A stretch of DNA of 54,278 nucleotides. Source: DASZBX01 sp035943635 (GTDB lineage: Bacteria > Actinomycetota > Actinomycetes > Streptomycetales > Catenulisporaceae). Below are positions 1 to 8,132 of the stretch, one piece after another. The notes beneath the pieces are model-generated. The model saw nothing but the letters and a program-made list of their open reading frames with translations. It did no database searches and was not told the DNA's origin. Location: assembly GCA_035943635.1 (NCBI GenBank), contig DASZBX010000114.1:1-54278 (forward strand), written 5' to 3'. The position numbers and the translations under genes were made by a program. Every line of letters begins with the position of its first letter. Positions within the stretch are counted from its first letter, which is position 1.

Positions 1-16
1 CGGGGCCTGTGCTTAT

Positions 17-673
17 GTGTATTCCTGGTTCACGGATGCGGCATCTGTCAGAGCCATTGTGTCCTACGCCCTCACGGCCGTGATCGTGGGGGCCATCTGG
101 CTACTCGCCCGACGGATCACGAAACTCAGTGAGCGGCGCAATGGCCTGGTGACTCAGCGCGAGAAGCTCAGGGAGGCAAAACGCGACCGGTCCTCGGCAC
201 TGTGGGGCGACGACGAGCACTTCGCCGGCCTGCGACAGTACCGGGAGGACGTCCGAGGGGTGATCGACGACTACCGACTCGGCGCCAACCACTACCGCAG
301 GATCCACAACATCTTTCAATCTATCGTGATCGCAGGTTCGATCATCACCACCAGCGTGACAAGTGCCGCCGGCCAGGTGCCGGCGTTCCGCTGGGCTGCT
401 CCGGTGATCAGCCTCGTCGTCGGCGTGTCAGCGGGCATGACGGGTTACTTCAAGTTCAAAGAGCGCAGCCTTAACCTCCAACAGACCGCCGATCAGATCG
501 AGCATCAGTGCAACTGCGTGGACCTGCGGATCAGCAGCTATCGGAAGTTTGTCGACTCGCCCCGCGAGGCGTTCGTGGAGTTCGCCGAGGTAGTCGAGCA
601 CCTCAAAGACGAGCAGCGCAAGCGCGAGCAACAACTCGAGCAGCCGCCCGAGATCGGGCAGCGGACGGCGTGA
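17..673 (+). CDS. SLATT/DUF4231-like membrane protein
   Basis: About 218 residues. A hydrophobic segment lies at residues 9-31 and a pair of hydrophobic segments at about 100-145, followed by a charged C-terminal helix with Gln, Glu and Arg. The two-helix hairpin followed by a Lys/Phe/Glu-rich helix matches the SLATT/DUF4231 layout. This family is predicted to form membrane pores as effectors of nucleotide-signalling or abortive defence systems; that role is family-level inference. No cyclase or sensor gene is visible to the right. The frame stays open to the window edge, so the GTG at 17 may not be the true start and a partner gene may lie to the left. The N-terminal extra membrane segment is not part of the classical SLATT core. 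Confidence 0.55.
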   Translation: MYSWFTDAASVRAIVSYALTAVIVGAIWLLARRITKLSERRNGLVTQREKLREAKRDRSSALWGDDEHFAGLRQYREDVRGVIDDYRLGANHYRRIHNIFQSIVIAGSIITTSVTSAAGQVPAFRWAAPVISLVVGVSAGMTGYFKFKERSLNLQQTADQIEHQCNCVDLRISSYRKFVDSPREAFVEFAEVVEHLKDEQRKREQQLEQPPEIGQRTA

Positions 674-1141
674 AAAGACTCCAGCGCCGAGTCACGATGG
701 CGAACAGGTCGATGGGCGCCTCACCAGGCTCAGGAGCGAGCTGGTGCGCAACAGATCGGTGGCATGCCCTGGATCTCCGTGATGTGGAACTGGTCGGGGG
801 GACGGTGACCGTGCCAGCGGCGATGCTCAGGGCATCCATCGAAGTCGAGTGTGCGGCGGTGCGGGAGGAGATCTTCTCCAGGGCTTTGACGGAGGATCCT
901 CAGGGCGCGCTTCCCCACAGAACGCTCCGGTTGCGCCGTGAGGACTCCGGCCCTGATGCCCACACGTCACGAACACGGTGATCGCGCTACTGACAACGAA
1001 GTGAGACTTCACAGCTCCAGCCGAGCCGAAGGGCGCGAGGTCCGCCCTCGTCGACAGAGGACCACCTGCGGGATTGTCGGCAATGATAATACGATAACGA
1101 GAGTCGGCTGCAGCCTTACGGGCCCTGGCGCACGGCGCTGC
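674..1141. other. intergenic stretch with one weak ORF
   Basis: No recognisable gene was found. A plus-strand frame at 697-981 (94 codons, ATG start) has a middle part with balanced composition, about residues 20-70, but shows no motif and no clear ribosome-binding site. It could be a short real gene or a remnant. The end of the stretch (1080-1100) is locally AT-richer than its surroundings, with GATAAT/CGATAACG words, and may hold the promoter of the integrase gene. Confidence 0.3.
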
Positions 1142-1175
1142 GATCTTCGTGATAAGCCACGTTATCACGAAGATC
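1142..1175. repeat. perfect 14-6-14 palindrome upstream of integrase
   Basis: The left arm GATCTTCGTGATAA (1142-1155) and right arm TTATCACGAAGATC (1162-1175) are exact reverse complements separated by GCCACG. The total is 34 bp. It ends 18 nt before an ATG (1194) at the head of the integrase region. Its geometry resembles a tyrosine-recombinase core site (two arms around a 6-bp spacer), but it could also be an operator or a hairpin controlling translation. A second palindrome in the same position relative to another integrase remnant is at 25711-25749. Confidence 0.85.
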
Positions 1176-1193
1176 ACAAGGTAGGGTACTGCC

Positions 1194-2277
1194 ATGGCCT
1201 ACCCCGCGGCGCGCCGGCCGAACCACACCGGACAGATCACCGGCCCGCGTCCGGGGCCCGCGCGGTGAGCGTCGACGGGCTCGAACCGCGCCCGGTCACG
1301 GAGGCGTCGGGGTGGACGAGCGCGGACCACCGGGTGCGCGAGGAGACCCGGGAGGCGATCGCCCGGGCGGTGCCGGCCAACACCACCCGGGCCTACACCC
1401 GACAGTGGACGATGTTCACCGACTGGTGCCGGATCGAGGAGCGCACCAGCCTGCCAGCCACGACCGAGACCCTGACCGAGTACACCGCGTGCCTGTGCCG
1501 CGCCGGCTACGCCAGCGCGAGCGTCGAGCAGGCGATCGCCGCGGTTCGGGTCGCACACCGCTCCGCCGGATTCCCCAGCCGCCCCGACACCCGGGCAGCC
1601 GACCTGGTCCTGGCCGACCACCGCCACGCGCTGGCCCGCGCCGGCCGGCGGCCGAAGAAGGCCAAGGTCCTGAGCATCGACGAGGTCCGATTGATGCTCG
1701 AGGGCTGCGACACTGCGACGCTGCCAGGCTTACGCGACCGGGTGGTCATCACCGTGGGGCGAACCTGATGGGCCGCCGCTCCGAGCTGTGCGCCCTGGAC
1801 CTGGTCGACGTGGAGTTCACCGCCGACGGACTTGTCCTGTACGTGGGCAGGTCCACGACCGACCAGCAGGCGCTCGGGCGCGAGGTGGCGATCCCGCATG
1901 GGGTGCACCCCGAGTCCGACCCGGTCCGCCTGGCCCGCCGGTGGCTGGACGCGCTGGCCGAGCGCGGGATCACCGACGGCCCACTGCTACGCGCCGCTGG
2001 GCGAGGGGGCCGGGTGGAGGGTGCCGGGCGATTGAGCGGGGACGCGATCAACAGGATCGTGCGCCGCCGCGCTCAGCAGGCGGGATTGACCGGATGGGAG
2101 ACGGTCACCTCGCACTCGCTACGGGCGACCGGAGCGACCCTGGCCGCGTGGAACGATGTGCCGGCCGGGGTGATCGCCGAGCACGGCGGCTGGAGCGCAA
2201 CCTCCCCGACCGTGCACGGCTACACCCGCACCGCGAACCGGTGGAAGAACAACGCGATGCGCGGCACCGGATTCTAA
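1194..2277 (+). pseudogene. tyrosine integrase, frameshifted
   Basis: The N-terminal part reads in one frame from GTG 1265: a SAM-like core-binding domain containing AVPANTTRAYTRQW, then a long helical region ending at a TGA near 1768. The catalytic domain continues in the next frame to 2277. It shows Arg I in MGRRSELCALDL, the HxxR box SHSLRATGA, then EHGGW and the nucleophile Tyr in HGYTRT. The break sits at a GGGG run (1756-1759); adding one G restores a continuous protein. A 24-codon frame from ATG 1194 ends in TGA overlapping GTG 1265. By analogy with the remnant at 25766, that ATG may be the original start, implying a second frame break. All catalytic residues survive, so a sequencing error in the G run is possible. 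Confidence 0.8.
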
Positions 2278-2385
2278 GGGCGGTTCCTCCTGAGCGCATC
2301 GACCCGGCACACCCCGCCTCGCCAGGGCAGTGCCGCCCACCAGACCGGAAATTCCGGTGCGGAGCATCACTGACCCGGAGGAACA

Positions 2386-3312
2386 TTGTCCTTTGTGAAT
2401 GAGATCCGAGTCGACGCCGTCTTCCAGGCGTCTAGCGAACCGACCCGCGGCCGCATGTGCTTCATCGATCCCTCTCTCGCGGCCAAGCCCCTCACAGCCA
2501 CAGTGGGTACCTTCGAAGTGGTACTCGAATTCCCGAAGTTTGAGGGCCGGTTTCCTGCCGAGGGTTATGTCGGCTGGTCGGGCACCGACGCCAGCGCGCC
2601 ATTGGCGCTGTGCCCGGCGCACTTCACGGCCTACACCTTGTCCGATCTTGCTCCCGGACTCGACGAGCACGCGGTTCAGTCGAGACTCAAGAGCGCCGTC
2701 GCAGCCATCAGATTCGCTGCCACGCGCCTGTCTGACGCCCTGCGGGTCGAGCAACCAAATGTGGGCATGGTGGGAGAGATTCCGAAGACACTTTCACTCA
2801 CGGCGATCGACATCACCCAGGGGCTCACGCTGAGATTGCCCGAACCGCTCACCCCTGGATACCCTATCGCCGTGGGCCAGTCGACGCTGAGCGTCGATGC
2901 GGCCGCGAGCGCGCTTTCCAACGGTGTCTCACCGCCGCGGGCCCTACTCTCGCAGGCGCGATACCTGACGCTCTCGACGAACAGCCCGCAGCCTGGGATG
3001 GCGATCCTGCTGGCCGCGGTGGCCGCCGAGACCTACGCCAAGGAGGTGCTCCAGACTCGCCAGTCGCCCGGCTCCGCACCCAGCCTCAGGTCGCTCCAAC
3101 GAATCTACGGTACCGCCCTCGACCTGTACGGCCAGGTCGCGAAAGCGATGATCGGCAGGTCCCTCGAAGACGACGATCCGCCACTCTGGTCAGACCTCGG
3201 ATCGCTCTTCAACACCCGAAACAAGATGGCCCATCGACTGAAGACGCCGTCACACCTCGACGCGAGGCAGTTGGTCGTCGCCGCGATGAGGGCCACGGAC
3301 TGGCTTGGCTGA
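2386..3312 (+). CDS. HEPN-like domain protein
   Basis: About 308 residues from a TTG start, placed 8 nt after a GGAGG motif. The N-terminal 150 residues are beta-rich and not recognised. The C-terminal 120 residues are helical and contain RNKMAH, which fits the R-x4-6-H signature of HEPN ribonucleases (RNxxxH form). HEPN proteins act as RNases or RNase toxins in toxin-antitoxin, abortive-infection and CRISPR-linked systems. The stop codon overlaps the ATG of the downstream TOPRIM gene, so the two are translationally coupled. This fits a HEPN/TOPRIM-type defence pair, but the partner is truncated here. The domain call rests on one motif and the helical context. Confidence 0.55.
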   Translation: MSFVNEIRVDAVFQASSEPTRGRMCFIDPSLAAKPLTATVGTFEVVLEFPKFEGRFPAEGYVGWSGTDASAPLALCPAHFTAYTLSDLAPGLDEHAVQSRLKSAVAAIRFAATRLSDALRVEQPNVGMVGEIPKTLSLTAIDITQGLTLRLPEPLTPGYPIAVGQSTLSVDAAASALSNGVSPPRALLSQARYLTLSTNSPQPGMAILLAAVAAETYAKEVLQTRQSPGSAPSLRSLQRIYGTALDLYGQVAKAMIGRSLEDDDPPLWSDLGSLFNTRNKMAHRLKTPSHLDARQLVVAAMRATDWLG

Positions 3313-4468
3313 TGGCCAACGTCGAACGACCCCGTGCCGCCGTGCCGCTCTCGCGCGCCCCGTTCGCCACATGCTCGAGCCTGGACGTGCTCAGTTGTTG
3401 GGCGTGGCCGTTCAGCCAGGTTCACCTGCTTGATACCGAGGACGTGCTGCGCGCGGCCGAAGAGCGTCGCCTGCGCCTGGCTTCGGGCCACGCCGTGGAC
3501 GCGCACGCACTCGAAGAGCTGCACCGGCGTGCCCTGCTGATACCGCTCTACCGCCTCGTGCCAGACGACGACGAGACACGGGCCGTGCTGGTTCCCGCCA
3601 TCGATGCGAACCGGCCCGCCACTTCGTCTCTCAGCGCCACCTTGCTCGACGCGGCGCAGCACGGCCGGGTCAGCGACCCTGCCGAGGACGAGTTCGCCCC
3701 GTGGAGCGAATCCGGCGGGCGTTACCTCTACAGCCGACACCAGCTGCTGGGTCTGGCGCGCGCCCTTGAGGCGCTCGGAGCCGAAACCCCGAACGATCCA
3801 GCGCAAGAGAACGAGGGCGAGCGGCGACGAGCGCAGTTCCTGCGGGAAAGCCAAGTGGAATGGCGTTCGCTCGCCGTCGGGCTCTCGATGATCGAGACCG
3901 TGTACTGGCCAGCGGCCACAAGCTTGGTGACCGGGCCGGTCGAGGTGTGGCGGGCGGTGCGCGAGGAGTTCGACCCCGCCGCGGCCGGCGCACGCCTCGG
4001 CGTCGAGCTTGAGAAGATTCGGCACACCATAATCCGGCTGCGGGTCGCTGCACACACCCTGGACACCCTCGGCGACTTCTATGACCTGGTGCGCAGGGCC
4101 GACCCACGCCGATGGGACTCCTTGCGCGGCGACGCGCTCGCTGCGATGGACCATCGGTTGGCAGCCGATATGCTCGAACGCTTCGCCGACGATCTCGACC
4201 CAAAGCCGCGCCCGGCGCCCGCACGGCGGGAACCTGCATTCTTCCAAGCCCTCGGCGTCGAGCGGGGCTCCTTGGACAGCGCGCTGACCGGTCTCGGGCT
4301 CTCCCCACACCCCTCCCTGGTCCTGGGCGTGGAAGGCAAGACCGAACTGCTCCTGATCCCCCGGGTAATGGAACTGCTGGGCGTGAGCGCCCGGTCGGCG
4401 CGGATCCGGATCGAAAGCTTCGACGGGGTGGGTAACGACCTATCGGTGCTCGCCCACTACGGGGCGTC
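3312..4468 (+). pseudogene. TOPRIM-domain protein, 3' truncated
   Basis: The start ATG overlaps the stop of the HEPN gene. The first 330 residues are mostly helical and unrecognised. At residues 336-346 the sequence VLGVEGKTELL gives the first TOPRIM/OLD-type motif, with acidic residue E341, followed by a beta-strand and DGVGND. The homologous sequence stops at about residue 383, and the rest of the frame (to 4640) is merely the antisense of the helicase gene. The second TOPRIM motif (DxD) is therefore missing, and a TOPRIM nuclease made from this gene should be inactive. The cut lies at about 4455-4470, exactly where the convergent helicase also ends, indicating a deletion that fused two defence genes tail to tail. 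Confidence 0.6.
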
Positions 4469-6878
4469 GATCAGATCCTTATTGTGGGCCAGGCGCAGCG
4501 CGGTGCGCACCACCCGCTCGACCGTGTCCGGATTCAGATTCAGCTCGCTGCGGGTCTGCGTGAGCTGGTCCTGTGCCTGCTGCAGGTCGTGCGCCAAGTT
4601 CCGTTCAATCTTCAGCACAGCCTTGCCGGCGCGCTGCTGAATCTCCTTGTCGGTGGTCTGCCAACTCGATCGCTTGCCAAGCATCTTCTGCTCGACCTGG
4701 CTGGCGATCACTTCCCCGGCGCTGCCCAGGTCGGTGCGGATCTGGTCGACCTTGCGCACCGCAACGCCGAGGAACGCCATCGCGTCCTCCAAGGTGCCCT
4801 CGGCAAAACCGGTGTCCTCCTCCCGGTCCCGGTCCCAGCCGCTCGGCACGAAATGCACGATCTCGACCTTCGCGGCGCTCTGCCCGTGCCGGTCCACGCG
4901 GCCGTTGCGCTGCTCGAGCCGGTTAGGGTTCCACGGGATCTCCCAGTGCAACACCCGGTGACAGTAGTTCTGCAGGTTGATGCCCTCGCTCGCCGAATCG
5001 GTGGCAAGCAGGATCCGCACCGGGTCGGCGTCCGGGGAATCCTGGAAGACGCTCTTGACCCGCTCACGCTCGTCGCGGTCCTGTCCGCCGTAAAGCTGGG
5101 CGATCGCCTCGTTCGGGACGCCTGCGCCGATCAGTCGCTCATGCAGCCAGCGCTGGGTGTCGCGGTACTCCGTGAACACGATGACCCGCTCGCCGTCCCA
5201 TCGTTCGTTCACCCCGTGCCTATTGGCACCGTCCACGTTTCCCGGCTGCACGATCGCGCGCAACCAGTTGAGGAACACGGTGAACTTGCCGTCGGCCTTG
5301 TCCGAGTTGCGCAACGCCCAGCCCTGCAGATCCTCCAGCAGCTTCTGCTCGGCTGGAGACAGCGGCGGGGCGAACCGACGGGCCGTAGCCAATGCCGCCT
5401 TCGCGGCCTCCTCGTAGGCCGCGTCGTCCTCGGCGGCCTCGTCCAGTTGCTCGATCATCGTCGCGAGGATCTTCTCCGCCACTGAATGCGCACCCCGGTC
5501 GTAGTCCCGCTCGGCGTCACCCTGCCGCTCCCGTGCGGTCATCGTCTTCAGATGGGCCTCCACGGTATTGGCGAACGCCTTCGGACTGGACAGGAAGCGG
5601 CGCTTGAGCAGCGTGACGACAAAGTCCGCGGCCCGGCTCGGCGCGATCCCCGCCAGTGTCACCTGGCTGGAGAGGGTCTCCCGGCGCGACTGTGCGTATT
5701 GGTCGAGCTTCGCGTAGGCGGCGCGGGTGGCGTCGTCGTAGGTGACCACGAGGGGATGGTCCAGGTCGCGTTCCGGGAAGCGCGGGGTACCGTCCCACTT
5801 CGGCGGCAGATCCCGCTTCAACCGCCGCACCATCACCTGAGCCTTCGCCTCCTCCGACGGCACCAGTGTGCGGGCGAACCGGTGGCTGTCCAACAGGGCC
5901 AGCAGCGCGGTGAAGGACTCCAGGTAGCCGTTGTGCGGGGTCGCCGAGAGGAACAGCCGGTGCTCGGTGTGCGGGGCAAGGACTTTGATAGCGGTCGTAC
6001 GCTGCGAGTCGACGGCGTACTTCCCGGTGCCCGAAGGCGCGCGGATACTGCGGCACCGATGGCAGAACCGAGCGCAGCAGCGCCAAGGGGCGCTCCCGCT
6101 TGAGCCAGTCGATCGAGACGATCAACCGCGGGTAGTGCGTCCACGGGTTCGCGTCCAGGCCACGGGACCTGCGCAGGTCCCTCAACAGCTCCGCATCCAC
6201 GATCTTGAAGGCGAGGCCGAACTTGTCCCGCATCTCATCGCGCCATTGCAGGGTGAGCGAGGCCGGACACACGATCAGCATCGTGCGCGCCCGGTGGCGC
6301 AGCATCAGCTCTTGCATCACCAAGCCCGCCTCGATGGTCTTGCCGAGACCGACGTCATCGGCGATCAGCAAGTTCGTCCGCGGCATCTGCAAAGCCCGCA
6401 CTACCGGATCGAGCTGGTAGTCCTCAGGCTTGACCCCGGATCGGAACGGGGCTTGCAGCAGCGTCTTGTCCGCCGTCGCCACCGAGCCCCAGCGCACCGC
6501 GTCCAGGAACGCGTCCAGTTTCGCCGGCTCGTCGAAACCGCATGCCGGGGAGGGCAGGGCGTGCTGCTCGCGGGCCGAGGCACCGGCCTCCAACTCCCAC
6601 AGGACACGCAACTCCTGGTTTCCGGCGTCGTCGTCCACGGAAACCAGGGAGACCAAATGCTGTGCTTCGGCCAGTAATGGGCTACCCGGCTGCTCGACCG
6701 CGATGGAGGAGCGTTTCACCGACGTGACCACCCAGTTTCGGTTGCGTACCGTGACCAACTGGCCCTCGGCCGGAACCGCCGAGTCCTGCGTGAACAGGTC
6801 CGTCTCGTCGAGCACCTCGGTACTCACGCGCGTCAACTCCCAATCTCGAGCCGCTTGTTGCTCCCAATACTCTGTCAC
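4457..6878 (-). pseudogene. SNF2/DrmD-like helicase, internal deletion
   Basis: Two frames together give a DrmD-like SNF2 helicase. The 5' frame (6878 down to about 6040) carries the ATP-binding motif DVGLGKT at residues 175-181 and motif Ia. The 3' frame (about 6040 down to 4457) has SATPHNGY (motif III), VFTEYRDTQ (motif IV), SEGINLQ (motif V) and the QRNGRVDRHGQ box (motif VI). Between PQYPR and PSGTGKY the stretch expected to hold the DEAH Walker B box is missing, and the deletion is out of frame. The C-terminus also ends abruptly at the junction with the TOPRIM remnant. DrmD is the SNF2-like helicase of DISARM defence; no DISARM methylase is present in the window. The DrmD label is by resemblance; a RapA-like helicase of another island is the alternative. 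Confidence 0.75.
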
Positions 6879-7149
6879 GCGCCGCGCCCCATTCGCGGCC
6901 GAATGTCAGTTGCCCGCAGGCTCGGCTGGCAGTGCCGGAGTGCGGGCTCGGTTGGCCAGCGCTTGGCGAGGCGGCGGGTGCGAGCGTACTTGGCGACAGT
7001 TCTGTAGGACAGGGCAGTGTTGGCCTGGTCGAACTGGCGTTGCCTGCAAAACATAACCCCAGCCCGATCAGCCTCGACGCCTTCCACCGACACACCCGCG
7101 AACAGCGGCAAAAAAATATCAACCCTTTGTGATATGCACAAAAGCCCTT
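6879..7149 (-). other. short region with possible remnant
   Basis: An 88-codon minus-strand frame (6875-7141) contains LSYRTVAKYARTRRLAKRW, which looks like a transposase helix-turn-helix. The rest has no recognisable domain and the frame overlaps the helicase start. It is more likely decayed DNA than a gene. Confidence 0.2.
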
Positions 7150-7671
7150 TTAGCTCGTGAGCCCGAGGTTGATCAGTCGGAACGACAGTGCGGCGAGGCT
7201 GACTTCGAAGACGTCAGCGAGGGTTGCTGACGCTGTGTCGAGGTCCCTGCGGGCCTTCTCGGGTAGCTGGCCCAGTTGGGTGCGGATCATTTGCTCGGGC
7301 ATCAGCAGGGCTGCGGCGAACGCGTTGGCCTCGATCTCTTCCCGGTCGGTGGCCATGCTCGACGTCCGGTCGCGGAAGTTCACACGGACGGGCATGTCGA
7401 GGATCAATTCGCGACCCGGATGCAGGGCGTGATGGCCGAGTTCGTGTCCGATGGTGAAACGTTGCCGTAGGGGCGAGTGGGCGCTGTTGACTCCGATCAC
7501 TTCGCGGCCGTCGCCGCGAAAGAGCATTCCCGAGACTTCTCCGTCCTCGAAGTGACGATGTACCACGGCGATGTTCAAGCAGGCCGCGAGTTTCGCGACG
7601 TCTACTGGCGGGCGGATGACGTGGTGCTCGGTGAGCAGATGTGTGGCTGCCAGCTCCGCGCGCCTAGCCAT
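7150..7671 (-). CDS. ImmA/IrrE-family metallopeptidase
   Basis: 173 residues. The zinc motif HELGH is at residues 76-80, followed by the typical IEANAFAAALLMP helix carrying the third ligand region. Members of this family cleave or destabilise XRE-type repressors and switch on mobile elements, toxin-antitoxin or defence genes after stress. The start overlaps the end of the upstream XRE gene by 8 nt, so the pair is co-translated. It lies next to, and divergent from, the MBL/E2-E1-JAB/patatin operon and is probably its induction switch; that link is inferred from position and from the dyad at 8004. Confidence 0.9.
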   Translation of the reverse strand: MARRAELAATHLLTEHHVIRPPVDVAKLAACLNIAVVHRHFEDGEVSGMLFRGDGREVIGVNSAHSPLRQRFTIGHELGHHALHPGRELILDMPVRVNFRDRTSSMATDREEIEANAFAAALLMPEQMIRTQLGQLPEKARRDLDTASATLADVFEVSLAALSFRLINLGLTS

Positions 7672-7978
7672 GCGGTCCCTCCCCGGTGGAGTTCAAGACC
7701 TGCTGGACGAAGGGGCGGGTCTCCTCGGGCACGCCGCGTAGCGGGTCCGGTTCGACCGGTCCGTTCGGCAACAGTTCGGTCGGCGGCACGTCGAGCGCGG
7801 CGGCGAATTCGATGATCATGTGTGCGGGCACGCGCTGGCGTCCTTTCTCGACGTTGCTCACCGAGCTGCGGTTGAGCCCGACCCGCTGGCCGAGTTCTTC
7901 CTGGCTTATGCCCGAGCGTGTCCGCGCTCGGCGGATCCTGGCCCCGAAGTCCTCATAGAACGCGTCCACGTCGTGCAT
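7664..7978 (-). CDS. XRE-family repressor
   Basis: About 104 residues from ATG 7978; an upstream in-frame start at 8029 would run into the dyad and is less likely. The helix-turn-helix domain spans residues 10-65 with SQEELGQRVGLNRSSVSNVE, a classical Cro/C1 fold. The C-terminal 40 residues are acidic and may be the part recognised by ImmA. It forms an overlapping pair with the ImmA gene and is transcribed away from the defence-like operon. The perfect palindrome CAAACATGTTTG sits 33 bp upstream of its start and is the likely operator for autoregulation and control of the divergent operon. Confidence 0.88.
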   Translation of the reverse strand: MHDVDAFYEDFGARIRRARTRSGISQEELGQRVGLNRSSVSNVEKGRQRVPAHMIIEFAAALDVPPTELLPNGPVEPDPLRGVPEETRPFVQQVLNSTGEGPHG

Positions 7979-8003
7979 TGTGCCGGAAAGATCGCCAACG
8001 TTC

Positions 8004-8031
8004 CAGTGCTGCAAACATGTTTGTGACACTG
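8004..8031. promoter_or_regulatory. 28-bp dyad, probable XRE operator
   Basis: A central perfect 12-bp palindrome CAAACATGTTTG (8012-8023) is flanked symmetrically, 3 nt away on each side, by CAGTG (8004-8008) and CACTG (8027-8031). It lies in the 154-bp space between the XRE gene and the MBL operon. Its symmetry and position fit a dimeric repressor site governing both directions. Binding by the neighbouring XRE protein is inference. Confidence 0.65.
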
Positions 8032-8132
8032 AATTCTATTAGAGTTGCCGGAGGTGGACAGTTTCCACTACGCTCGGGCGCGGCCGAGCCACCGAGCAAC
8101 GGGACGCGGCCGCACAAGAGAGGTGGTCAACG

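Noticed and set aside
1142..1175. Intrinsic terminator
   Set aside because: No T-tract follows; a recombination or regulatory site is at least as plausible.
3312..4640. Full 442-residue TOPRIM protein
   Set aside because: The last about 57 residues are antisense of the helicase gene.
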